Source: Oncomelania hupensis
Taxonomy: Eukaryota > Mollusca > Gastropoda > Littorinimorpha > Pomatiopsidae
Reading direction: 5' to 3'
Assembly: GCA_036898135.1 (NCBI GenBank)
Contig: CM072513.1
Span: 90,501,225-90,565,224, forward strand
Length of the DNA: 64,000 nt
Shown here piece by piece: positions 47,760 to 59,204 of this stretch. Position 1 is the first letter of the stretch. Each line of letters begins with the position of its first letter. The notes under the pieces are model-generated. The model searched no databases and was not told the origin of the DNA. It saw nothing but the letters and a program-made list of their open reading frames with translations. Both the position numbers and the translations under genes were made by a program.

Positions 47760-48329
47760 TCGTATCATGTAAAAAAGTTTGGTGCGTTCAAAGGAGATTA
47801 CTATGGAGTACTTAGAAATGTGGAACCAGCTATGGTGGAAAATACGGAAAAGTAAAAAAAAGGAGGAAGAAAGTACGTATTTATGTATTTACCCTCTTGG
47901 GTTCATGACCCGCGACCTCGACCTTGTTTGGCCTACATAAACAAAACATTGATCACAGCATCAAACACACTAATCGTTGACTAAAACTGTGGCATGGTTT
48001 CATAATAATCAAGGTTAATAATGGACAGAATCTGCAATAGCTACAGTCATATATATCTACTTCTTGATTATGAATGAATACTTTCTAGTTTATAATTATA
48101 AACGATGTAAGAAGTCAATTAGGATAAGATGAGAAGGAAGTTTTATAATAAAACAAACCGATCTAAAGAAACAATTAATAAAATCCATAAATAACAACAA
48201 TAATATTACTACCACTATCATTACCACCGCCACCTTCTTCTCCATCACCATTATTATCACTCTCACTATCATCACCATTATTGTTAATAAAATTATTATC
48301 AACACTATTATTACCATCAGTATTATTGT

Positions 48330-48430
48330 TCCTAGGGGCACCACAGATGATCGTTTAACCAGCATACTCCATCTTTCCCTGTCCTCAGCAACCCTGATTA
48401 TTACCACCACTCAGTGTCAAACCAGTCCAA
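48330..48430 (-). mobile_element. RTE-like LINE scrap
   Basis: GGGGCACCACAGATGATCG through CAGTGTCAAACCAGTCCA matches the LINE 3' end, with a short replaced segment. The pentamer tail is absent. The region 47860-48330 is otherwise ATT/ACC-rich simple sequence. Confidence 0.7.
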
Positions 48431-48475
48431 TTGTAAACTGTACAGCTGTGTTAGTGCTCTGTTTTAAATATAATG

Positions 48476-48800
48476 TTGAATCAACTTGCTAGTATTGGAC
48501 CTATTTGGCCAAATGGTCACCAGAGCACCCTATTAGGAGTTATTATTTAGCAGTTTAGGCATTTTTTATGTATGTTTTTATTATTTGGTAATTGCATTTG
48601 AGTTTTATTTTGTCTTTTTAAATGGGGGGTTCAATAAATTAGAGTAGTAGCTTCAGCATCCCCTGCATGGAGTGCCTTTATTTGTGAAGTGACCGGCTAG
48701 CGAAGTGCCTTCAATGTTACCATTTGGGTTGATTTAATTTGGGCTTTACATACTGGTGGGGGGGGGAGTGGTCATAATACGGCTCTATTTAGTCAGCTGC
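48476..48800 (+). mobile_element. unclassified retroposon, old 5'-truncated copy
   Basis: 'GAATCAACTTGCTAGTATTGG' (here 20 kept: GAATCAACTTGCTAGTATTG) to 'GGGTTCAATAAATTAGAG' parallels the middle of copies 1-3, at much lower identity. Confidence 0.6.
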
Positions 48801-48939
48801 ACCACAAGCAACGAATAAACACAAAAAAATCTTAGTTTTTAACATTTATCCTTTTGTGTGTGTTTTTGTATTTTTAGTTAACTGCTCAAATGAACGCAAA
48901 TATAAAAAAAATACTAATATGATAGGTGCTGGTATTATA

Positions 48940-49270
48940 TGCTGAAGGTCGCGTGAGCCCCGCATGAGGTAAAAATTTGTGACCAAGGTATGAGACTTTA
49001 CGGGTTCTCTCCAGGTACTAAGGCTTCCTCCCTCCCTCCCTGCAAATAATATTGGATGCAGCCTAAAAAAAATTTATTTTCCTTTCAGTAACCTAATACT
49101 GCTTCACTGCCTTTACACCATGTGTATGTCTTGTATACTGTTGTTTTTGTTGTGTGTTTGTAACCTGTTTTTTGCCTGTGAGCGTGTATGTTGGTACAAA
49201 GCGCCACTCTGTGAGTTCGTTTAAAGAAAAGTGCTTATTAGCATCCATTATTATTATTATTATTATTATT
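48940..49270 (+). mobile_element. SINE of the TCTCCxGGTACxC family with (ATT)n tail
   Basis: GAAGGTCGCGTGAGCCC is followed by GGGTTCTCTCCAGGTACTAA and CTCCCTCCCTCCC, then TTGGTACAAAGCGCCACTC and (ATT)n at 49249-49270. It matches 17262 but has lost the tRNA head. Confidence 0.6.
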
Positions 49271-49704
49271 AATCAAAAGCAAAACCATAGGCATTTAGTT
49301 TACAAAAATAAAATTTACAACATAAATATAACATTAAAAAAAAGTTTTTAATGCTGAAAATCTGAATCATCTCCAGAAGCACTCACACGTAGACACAATC
49401 TCTTGTAATAAAACAATATTCACTTTTATTTGCTGCAAAATGCCTACTCAACACACCAATTAAGTTGTAACATTCTTTTAAAGAGTTAGCAATGAGGGTT
49501 CATGACAGATGTTTACCAAATAGTCTGTCCAGTTGCAGGTGGCAGGGAAGAATTATTTTGGGGACTTTAATTGTTAGTTTGACTGGAAAAAAATTATACA
49601 CTGCTTTGATTTTTTTTGATTTTTTTTTTTAAAGGCAAGACTTCATACAAGGTCTAAGAAAAGCAGTGGACATCAAAAAGCAGTTTTTAGTATTAAGTCT
49701 GTAT

Positions 49705-52700
49705 TTAATGTCTGTCAACAAATTTAAAACCAGTGCAATTTCCAGTTGCTGATGGGAAGCGCTGTCTGATTTTGTCCATGGCACATGATGGCAACGGTTT
49801 CCTGCTATGCTTTCCTAGCCAACCGTAGCACCATCGCATAAACTGACGATACGCAGTATACTGCAAGTTCCTGAAAATAAAAACAAAATTACAAGTTACA
49901 GAAAAAAGCAAATGCCTTACATAACTTGATTTTAAAAATATAATTCATATGATTATATTTGCTGTAAAATCTACTCTGAACATAATTATAATGTACAAAT
50001 TTGTGGACTGTTGCTTGACATAATGTGATGCATCAAGAATTAATTACATTGGCATCAATCATCACTTATAATGCTCTCGGGGACTGATGCCCTAATTATT
50101 AGGCCACCAAGTTCATTACATAGTCACAGACGTTCTAGGCTAAAAAAAAAAAAAAAAAAAAAAATTTAAAAATTAATTTTAATTTTTTAAGTTGTTTTAA
50201 AAACAAAGGTCAATTATGATGTAAGTAATGATCCGTGAACACGGTCATCCACAAATCACCTTTTTTCAGCTGTTCACTTATTCACAGAACATTAAATAAA
50301 ATGTTTTTGAAAACTGCCCAGCCTTTTCATTTATATACATTTCATTTTATTAATGTTTAATTTAAGGGTATACTTTTAATTTCACTGTGCTGTTCAGTTA
50401 AAAAAAAAAAGCTATAAGTAAATATAACTCAGTTTCACCAACGAATGCAAAATAATCAGCAATTACACTTACTCGTCATCTGAGTGGTGTTTTTCCAATT
50501 CTCCACTTTGTCGCATCTGAAAAAAGGCCACACGTAGGACATCAATAGTTAGGCACACAGCCTCAAAGCTGGGATGTTGTGTGATGCACAGAAACTTTAG
50601 GTTTGTTTCATTCTCCCCTTGTTCAATCCTTGAGACTACCTTATCATCCTCACGGCAGCAAAATCTGTTTACAGGTGCTGAATCATCTTTGCAACAGCTG
50701 CACACACACCTGCACATTAAAAAAAGGGTGAGAGTTCAGCTAAAAAAGTTTTTAATTCATAATCTATTATTGCAGTGAGATAGGGTGGGATGGAGGACTG
50801 GACATCCTGTTTTAAAAGAAATATTTAAATGAGTGTGCCTAAATTGATCAGGACCACAAGACCACAAACACACATGAATTAGTTGGGTTTTAAAAAAAAA
50901 TTTTTGTTCACACACAGCATGGGCTTTGAATTATATAGATCTATGTTCTCCACTAGCTTATATTATTTAATAATAAAATGTGCTTTAATTTAATGCTGAA
51001 AGACTGCTGGGCATTTACCGAAACAACTTTTATTCACAAATTCTGTTAAATCAAATTTTCTTTAAAATAAAGTGTGTGTGTGTATAACACAAAAGAATTT
51101 TTTTTTTACAATTGACATGTAGCAAATACAGCAAATGGAATATTACTTGGCCCCACACGCACGCACAACAAACACACCCACGGAGGCACGCACACATTTA
51201 TCGCCTATATAGCATAATAATACTGCAAACTTGAAGACATGCGTGCATACTTACACATAATGTATACATGATATGGCTGCATATATATATAATATACAAT
51301 GTGTATCATACAACAAAAATACAAACAAGGTGTGCTAACATAAAATAAACACAAACAGACAGATGTACAGAACACAATTACTACTAGATTAAAAAGATTG
51401 CTTAAATATATTGTGATTGAAAGTAACAAAATAAAAAAAACCAATGACACAGAAATTAATGTAATTAGTTGTCCTGTTTTTCTTTATTTATAAAAGAATA
51501 AAAACTTGATGCAAAGAATTGTCAGTAATATCTGTTATTAGATTTAGAGAAACAAATTTGAAACAGAATCAGTCTGTATGAAAACATAATTTTGTATCCA
51601 CGCTTTATTGTATACAGTGTTAAAAGTAAAGTTCTCTACTTACTAAAGTTATTTGACTGTGTCACTGTTGTGCTTATAAAACAAGTTAGTAACCTGTCAG
51701 ACAATGTCAGTGTTGCCTACATAAACTAAAGAAGAAACAAGCTAAACTATAATGTTTAAACTATTGAAGTATTTAATCACAATTATGATGGAATCAATCT
51801 GATCGCTGATGGACTGGAGTTTCTCGCTTTCTTCACTCTCTACTACTACTACTACTAGTACTCAGTAGTAGGTCTACAGTACTAAGTCTATACAATTTAC
51901 AGAGATTACTTCTTTTTTTTTCTTTTTTTTAATATATTCAGTGAATTATTTGTATGGTATTTTTAAATATATATTATTTAAAAATACCATGAATATATTT
52001 TACTGAATATTGTTTAAAAAAAAGAAGAAAAAAAAAAAGAAGTAATCTCTGTAAATTGTATCTAGACTTAGTACTGTAGTGTAGTACTACTAGTAGTAGT
52101 AGTAGTAGACTAGAGGGTGAAGAAAGCGAGAAACTCCAGTCCATCACGGCATCAGCCATGTCCATGATTAGATTGATCCATCATAATTGTGATTAAATAC
52201 TGTAAATATATATAATGGGTCTGTCTACAAAGCTGCGCACCGCGAGGGGTGCTGCTTTTCTAGATAATATTTTCACAACAAGCTGCTTATTTGCCTTTCC
52301 TTTTGCTATTATCTTATTTAAAAGTGATCGGAGAGATAGTATTAATAATTTCAAGACGAAAATGTCTATAGAACCTTTGTATTTGCTTTGTAAATGTCTG
52401 AAAGTGGCCTAAAATTTGACTTAATTTTGTGACATGAGAATGACCGGGTTTTCTTTTAAGTGTTTACATAAATAAAGATGTCATAGAACAGGTAAAATTA
52501 TTATAATCTAACTCATTAGTAATAGTTTAAACATGCACAATACTTACAAAAACAATTTGTTTTGTATTTTGTGTATTATAGCCGGAGTAAATTTGGATGT
52601 CCAACGTAACGCATGGTTTCCGAAACAGGCAGAATGTTTTCAAAAATTCATCTTTGTCTTAAGCTCAAGAATACATGGTTTTTTTTTAGAGTTGTCTTTC

Positions 52701-53858
52701 TTGGTGGTATGTTATGAATGAATTCCAATGTTTACAAATAACAATTTAGTCGTTATGTAAATGCTTTGATGGTCTGAAAAGCATCGGTTGAGATCGTTTC
52801 CGGATTTTCGTGTTACGTTGGACTACACACAAATTTATTTTGCTTATTTCAAAGCATACCTAGTAGAACTATTTTAATGACGTAAAGTAGGCCTCATTAG
52901 CGGATTGATATATACACTCGTCCCTTCTCACGTGGTTTCATTTTACGCTGGGAATCTTTTTCATTGTGTGTGGTTTCCGAGTATCACGTAGTTGTTACAA
53001 TGGATATCGCACGCAGTGTCACCAAGAAAACTGACTCTTTATGGTAAGATTCTTCATGTTTATATAATATTTTATGTTTATTTAGTTGTTAGGATAAGTT
53101 TAATTGGACTGTGGTGCCTATTTTAATGAAAATAGATCTCCGGCTAGTCCAACGTAATTAGAAGCCAAGAAACCATAATTTTTGTCGTTCTTGTTATGAT
53201 GGATGATGAGATCCGTTCAAAATTTGTTAATGAATAAATAAAAATGCTCTTTGAAACAGCAGTGACAAGTAAACTTATTTAAATTTATTATTTGACTTGA
53301 TTTGGATACGCTAAGTTTGATAAATATTATTTAGCCGAATGTAATTTATCGTCAAGCTTAATTTGGTTTCCGTGTTACATTGGACATTTTTAAAAAAATA
53401 AGAACCAGATTTTTTTTAATAGAGACCTGTAAGATCTCACTTTTATTTTGTGATTATGTTATAATATTATACACAATTTGTATGTGCAGATACTTAGCTG
53501 TTTCAGGTTGTTTCATTTTAAGTATAAAAGAACTTTTATAAAATTTGTCGAAAATTGACTGACTTGATAATGTATCAATAGATAAGCTTCTTTACTAATG
53601 TAAACATTTCTTTTTAATCTTATATGTGATAGCAAATCTCTTTATAAATAAAGATTCTTTGCCAACTTTATATTGTTGGTTTTTAAGTACTATTTGGTTT
53701 CCGTGTTACATTGGACATTTCGTTGAGTGTGTACACTAAAGGTCTGGGCTACATGCATATAAGGTCAAAACTTATCTTCTATAACCTGCATGGCATGATC
53801 ACACACATACAGTGGAGTCCGGGTATAACGAATCTCAAGGGGGGGGGGGGGGGGGGGG

Positions 53859-53954
<96 letters not shown>

Positions 53955-54890
53955 ATTTCGGGTTCGTTACAAGCGGGATTCGCTGTAGAGATTTGTACTG
54001 TAAACGGAAGTACACACCGGTGATGAGTACACATCACAACATACAGTACATAGATCGATCTAGGCCTACGAAGTTTATCAACAATGACTTCATTCAAGGC
54101 TATTTATAGCAGCCAATGACAGTTATGACTTCAAGGCCTGGTTGACCTATGTACGAACTGGCATGCTTCTGCTGCTGTTCGTTATTGGCGATGAGCCAAT
54201 TGAGGCAAAGTAGGCCAAGGGAATACACAAAGGGTTTGTTACAAGCGGAGATTCGTTATTTGCCTAGCTGGATTTGTTCGTTATAGGAAGGGATTAAATA
54301 GTAAGACAAAGAAGGGAGTGTGTCGGGAAATGGATAGTAGTACGCTAATCGCGGGTGTTCGTTATTCCAAGGTTCGTTATAGGTGGACTCCACTGTACAT
54401 ATCTTTCAAATAAACCACAAAATGTATGTATTTGACAACTTTTTTTGGGGGCCACCCATGCAGGGTTTATTCTTGGCGTCGGTCATCGGTCATTGACGCA
54501 TACAAATCTGAAATGACCGATTGTTTTGCCAGCCAGCTGGTCAAGTGACCTATTAATTTTACGATTGGGCGGTCAAACTTTGCGAAGATTTGTCATTTAA
54601 AAAGTTCTACACAAACTGCGAACTCAATTAAACTTAGCACAACCATTACCGAAACGAAATTATTTCCCCTTTCAGTATAATACAAACTTTTCCGATCCAT
54701 AGTTTTCATTGCTCACATGCAACGCGCCAACGCACTGACAGTCACAATGTAGATCTAGTTTGCGATTCCATTTTGTCAACAAACAAAAAATGCCTCCGGA
54801 AAAAAAACACTGGTGTTTAGGCCTATAGTAATACTATAGCCTAGTTTTTTTTTTTTTTTTTTTTAAAGATGCACATTATTGTTATTATTA

Positions 54891-54942
<52 letters not shown>

Positions 54943-56306
54943 TTCTAACTAATAATTTACGGATCTATTTACATATGTACTTTGGCACTGTTGGATTGTC
55001 TCCCTCTTTTGGTAGGGCACAGATTGTGTAGTGTGTACTAACAAAGAAAGTACAGCTACGCAAAGAAGGTTCATCTCGGCGAGTGCCTATATAAAGTTAC
55101 AAAACGTAGCCACTCGTAGCGCCCCCCAGCGATTCTCGTGATAAATGATTCCAAGGGCGATAATTTGTTCTTAGCGCTATGTAAACAAACCGCTTCAGTA
55201 GATTATGTTCCGGACACTCGCTTGCTTAAATTAACAAGCGATTCTGCTTTTTTTTTTTGAAAGTAAGTTAATAAGTGTCTGATTTTAATAATGTAAATAC
55301 AGCTTGCCAACAAGTTGCTTGAATTATGCATTCAGCCGATTAAATTACCGTACCAATGCTGATGATTCAGTAGGCCTGTACTCGGCCTGTACTCATCCTA
55401 GATCCGTCAAAACTCAAACCCAAAAGTAAGCTTGAATACCGGTAATAGCTTTTCTGAACATTGCTTGATTTAGCATTTCCAGTTAATAACTGTGTTCCAT
55501 TCCAATCTACTGTTTATCTCATTTACACTGCACTTCTGATTTTAATCGCTGCTAACCTACTGTTAGGCTCTCATCTTAAAATTATATTTACTGCTTTCGT
55601 TTCGATCAACTGTGTAAATAAGCCTATAAATTATTAGGCCTACTGTTTATCATCATCATTTTCATCATCATCATCATCATCATTATGGTTTAATATAGGC
55701 TATCTCTATAATAGAACTGTAGTTGCAAAAGGAAATTTGATAGGTTAAGATAGACTAAAGAAAAAGAACAGACATGTGTGTGTATGTGTATATGTATATA
55801 TTGCACAATGTTAATATTCTTCTGCCAAATTTAACTCTGAAATTTACTCGCACAGGGATAGGCTTATATAAGCATGCTTGTTGCTTGTCCCTGCTGCTTG
55901 TGATGTATATATTTTATATGTATTCTGAAGAAATAAATAATATATAAACCAACAGACATCAAGACTATAGAAGTAGAGAAATAAAGCAATGCAACAAGAA
56001 GAGTGAACAGTGAAGCTTTTAAAGAAAACACATTTAACAAAAGCATTATTTTTTTTGCATGAATCATTACATTGGAAATTGCACCTAGATAAGACCAAAA
56101 AGTGCAACAATAAAAATAGTCAAATAAGAAATATTTGTAGTCATTTATAATATTAGATCTGTACATTGCAGCAGGCTGCATCAATTATGTTACTTTATTG
56201 TTAAACCATCATGCATTTATAAAAGCTGAAAAAAATAGCTTCAAACATTTGTGTTTCTTTTTCTGACATTTAATATGAATATTATAGCAACAAAAAGCAA
56301 CAATGA

Positions 56307-56377
<71 letters not shown>

Positions 56378-57956
56378 AAGGAAACTTCAGCAATTATCAT
56401 TTTTTGTAAAGTACTGTCATCTCAATAAATGTATGTTTAAAATAATGAAAAGGGTAAGAATGTTAGGTTTTTATAATTAAATCTGTTGTTTACTTTTTGT
56501 TTAGCAAGATTAAGACATACCTACAAAGAAACAGAAGTTTTGCAAGACAAAACAAATACAATTAACCCTTTTCCTGTCTGCTTAAACCAAATGTAATGGA
56601 AAGGGAATACAGTCACACAGAAAATGGTATTTTACATTTGAAAGATTTAAAAAATCACATTTGCTATTTTTTCTGCATACATTTCACATGCAACAACAAC
56701 AACAAAATCTGATAATACTAGACAATTAACTAGTAGCATTATACATTAAAAGGATAATAATTAATAGTTTTTGCTCTTGGATTTTTATTCTTAGATGCAT
56801 TTATGAAGAATTATTTGCTTAAAAATTACTTCTTTTTTTTTAATAGTTTTTCTTTACAAGACAACACATCCAGTCAATGAGTCATGCAATAATATTTCAT
56901 TAGGCCTACTATTTTTTCTTTTTCTTTTTTTTTTAAAATTACTCTTAAGCAGCAATTAAAACTACGCCTTCCCCTCCCCCCTCCCCTCATCTTCCATTTG
57001 TAAGAAATTGGGATATGATAAATTTCAGTATCAACAAAAGAAAATACAGTTTACATCGAGTGGTAGATCTAGATCAACGTTGTTAGATTTGGTTATAATT
57101 ATGTTTGATTCTTCCTTTGGAAAATTAAAAAACGAAAGTCCAAGGCACTTGTATCGTCCATTTGTGCAGTTAAAAGCGCTGCAGTGTTGCCCACCAGGAC
57201 GGATTCTAGGTTTGTTTACTTGATTTGATACGCTTTCCTCCATTGCTAAGCGCTAAGGCTGAAGCGAGTTATCACTTATTCCGCTAGTTGGCGCTCGCAA
57301 CTTCCGTTTCGCAGTAAGAGTCGAAATGAACCTTCTTTGCGTAGCTGTACTTTCTTTGGTACTAATGATGTCACACATGACGTAGATGATTTGTTTGTGG
57401 GTTATTTTAAACAAATGTGTTTTTTTTAAAATTATTTATTTTATTTTATTTATTTGTGTTCATTTCTTTATTCATTAGTATTATTTTTATAATTATTTCT
57501 TTTTTATTTTATTTTGTGGAGGTAATTAAATTAGGTTAAAGAATGGATGCGGACCTGTACTTTTCCATAGAAAATACATAAAAATGTCGGCAGCATCATG
57601 AAATGTCTTGATAAAGGTCTTTGAGACCGATACCGGTCGACCCTTGTCTTCTGTTTTTGTTTTCTTTCCTTCTTGTATAGTTAAATTGTACCATGTTTAA
57701 TACTCAAACAGGGTAAAAATAACTCTTCCTGCAGTATGTGCTTCAGCCGCAGGCTCCATTACTTTAGTTTATAGGCATATTCTTCATTTGGTAGTAGTAT
57801 AACTATAACTATAAGTATATAATATTTATTATTTTCTCGATCTCTTACTCTTAGTGTTACTACAACTGTACTAGTATCTGTATCTTTATCGCTCGATTTA
57901 TCATGTTTATTACTGTTTTAAACAGAATTCAGATTTGTCACTGATGCCCGAATTTT

Positions 57957-58011
<55 letters not shown>

Positions 58012-58469
58012 CGGGGAGTTATTTTGTACCATTTGTACTGATAAGCGATCGAATGAGACTGTGTGACTTATTGCTTTCTAAAATGACCTATTGTTTTTCC
58101 TGTGAACTGGTCAAATGACCTATCATGATCACTTTCAAGATTAATCCCTGCCCATGTCACATAAAGTGAACCAGCTTTGTAGACAGACCCATATATATAA
58201 AGCCATGACTTGTTAGCACGACAGTGATATACTTAATAAACATAGACTGATGGATACAATGATAGTCAAATTAGTTTTACTTACCAATGCGTAGGATCTT
58301 TGCTGCGTTCGATATTGGTAGTACTAGTAGTAGTAGACCTTTGCTTTTCGTCACTAATGGCCGAACAGGCTAATGGCTCGAACATGTACGGTTTTAAACC
58401 CATAACTTCATCAGTAGCAATTTCTATGTCGGAAAATTCCGATAAGCAGTCACTTTCAGAGGAAGACAT
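49705..58469 (-). CDS. P2X7-receptor C-terminal-domain protein, 3 exons, 195 aa
   Basis: A stand-alone version of the cysteine-rich cytosolic ballast domain that ends vertebrate P2X7. Exons in transcript order are 58469-58285, 50709-50473 and 49870-49705, with GT-AG junctions and matching phases. The acidic N-terminus (MSSSESDCLSEFSDIE) leads to GLKPYMFEPLA, then W62-C-V-C-S-C-C across the first splice (P2X7 has WCQCGSC), FCC, CLTIDVLRVAFFQ, YRQFMRWCYGWLG, LPSC and IRQRFPSATGNCTGFKF (P2X7 ends IRKEFPKSEGQYSGFK). No membrane helix or channel is present. In P2X7 this domain binds zinc and guanine nucleotide; whether this protein does so is inference. AATAAA at 49430-49425 may end the transcript. 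Intron 1 (7.6 kb) is full of nested transposons. Confidence 0.88.
51768..52202. mobile_element. 435-bp near-perfect palindrome
   Basis: Left arm AGTATTTAATCACAATTATG (51768) and right arm ending in its complement (52202). GATGGACTGGAGTTTCTCGC and AATTTACAGAGATTACTTC are also mirrored. The centre is near 51985 in GGTATTTTTAAATATATA. Arms are ~215 bp with small gaps. No ORF. A foldback transposon or MITE is likely; no clear target duplication. It lies in intron 1 of the P2X7-like gene. Confidence 0.85.
52597..53722. repeat. scattered GTTACRTTGGAC repeats, both orientations
   Basis: Five copies of a core GTTACRTTGGAC, often with GGTTTCCGT in front: near 52600 (inverted), 52811, 53148 (inverted, GTCCAACGTAA), 53372 and 53702. 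The last two share ~26 bp. They sit in otherwise plain AT-rich DNA in intron 1 of the P2X7-like gene. Confidence 0.6.
53810..54395. mobile_element. pogo/Tigger-like MITE with 115-nt G tract
   Basis: Ends CAGTGGAGTCCGGGTATAAC and, as complement, CAGTGGAGTCCACCTATAAC, flanked by TA (53808-53809 and 54396-54397). TTCGTTA motifs repeat just inside both ends, as in pogo-type elements. 53839-53953 is G except for one A at 53861. At 586 bp it has no transposase. Confidence 0.85.
55042..57358 (-). mobile_element. P-superfamily-like element, 7-bp TSD
   Basis: Inverted ends CAAAGAAAGTACAGCTACGC, continuing to ~35 bp with two or three changes, are flanked by GTACTAA at 55035-55041 and 57359-57365. Just inside the right end, on the minus strand, is a THAP-like exon, the DNA-binding module of P transposases. 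No RNase-H-like catalytic part was found, so it is an internally deleted copy. Contains (CT)n at 56310-56372. Confidence 0.78.
57031..57243 (-). pseudogene. THAP zinc-finger exon of the P-like element
   Basis: The frame from ATG at 57243 reads GGQHCSAFNCTNGRYKCLGL then SFFNFPKEE, the start of a THAP C2CH finger (C-x4-C then SF.FPK). The distal Cys-His pair is not in this frame, so an intron or deletion follows. It is likely non-functional. Confidence 0.6.
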
Positions 58470-58625
58470 GGCAAAAAGCACGGAAATAGATCTGTGGTTT
58501 GACTGAGGACAGAGCAGAAATAGGCGGGAAACTGTGTTCGTTTGCAAAGGAGGTCGGCATTAACGTTAGACAACTCTGGTGCATGTGGCAAGCCGGTCAA
58601 AGTTGTTTCCCCTCTCATCCCTTTT

Positions 58626-58830
58626 CCCCGGAGGACAGCAAAACACTGTCAAACATTGACTGATTGAGGATTAATGACTACACCAACCATTGGTGATATA
58701 GATGAAAAATGGCCACTTTTTATTTAGCTCACCTTGGGATTCGAACCTGGTTCATCGGTGTGGCAGGCAAACGCGATACCACTTCAACTACGGTGGTGGG
58801 GACACCGGAGGACAGCATTGAATGAGGATA
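58626..58830 (-). repeat. tRNA-like sequence between short direct repeats
   Basis: The minus strand at 58802-58726 contains TAGTTGAAGTGGTATCGCG and GCCTGCCAC and GGTTCGAATCCC, in tRNA-Gly(GCC)-like order. The acceptor and T stems do not pair fully, so it is not a working tRNA. CCGGAGGACAGCA flanks it at 58629 and 58807, possibly a target duplication. Confidence 0.45.
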
Positions 58831-59204
58831 ATATCCCAGCTAGTAACATTGAACTCCAAAGAGTTGTCTCATCGCTTTAGGCGAGACAACTTCTGCCTGT
58901 GCTTTACACAAAACAGGTTGTCTCTCTTTATTTAATAACTACAATACACACTTTTATTTATTTTTGGGAGTTGCAGTCATGAACAAACTTGTCCGGTCCT
59001 TTTCTGAGTTCAGGCCTCTTCTATTGACATCTTATTTTATACCAAACACGAAAGTAATTGTGCAACATACCAGAAAAACATGTAAAACGGAATGTGATAT
59101 AAATAAATAAAAACTTAAAAACATGGCAAGTACAAGCAGGAGCATACACAATATATGACATGATCATCAGTGAATAGTCATATATATCCAATTGATTGAT
59201 TGTT

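Larger units (their letters stand above)
54461..58150. mobile_element. hAT-like element, 6-bp TSD, carrying a P-like element
   Basis: Left end CAGGGTTTATTCTTG, right end (complement) CAGGGATTAATCTTG, flanked by CCCATG (54455-54460 and 58151-58156). Mirrored subterminal blocks (AAATGACCGATTGTTTT and its counterpart AAATGACCTATTGTTTT) confirm the pairing. After removing the nested 2.3-kb element it is about 1.4 kb, with no transposase seen. Simple repeats: (TTA)n at 54890-54940 and (GA)n at 57961-58009. Confidence 0.8.

Noticed and set aside
52999..53042. ATG frame MDIARSVTKKTDSL ending at a GTAAG donor, possible first exon
   Set aside because: Fourteen codons with no recognisable domain and no partner exon found.
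53711..54109. 132-aa frame with poly-Gly (and poly-Pro on the other strand)
   Set aside because: Made by translating the G tract of the MITE; not a gene.
55844..56184. Two minus-strand frames of about 100 aa in the P-like element
   Set aside because: Composition of AT-rich non-coding DNA (F/Y/I/L-rich); no transposase motif.
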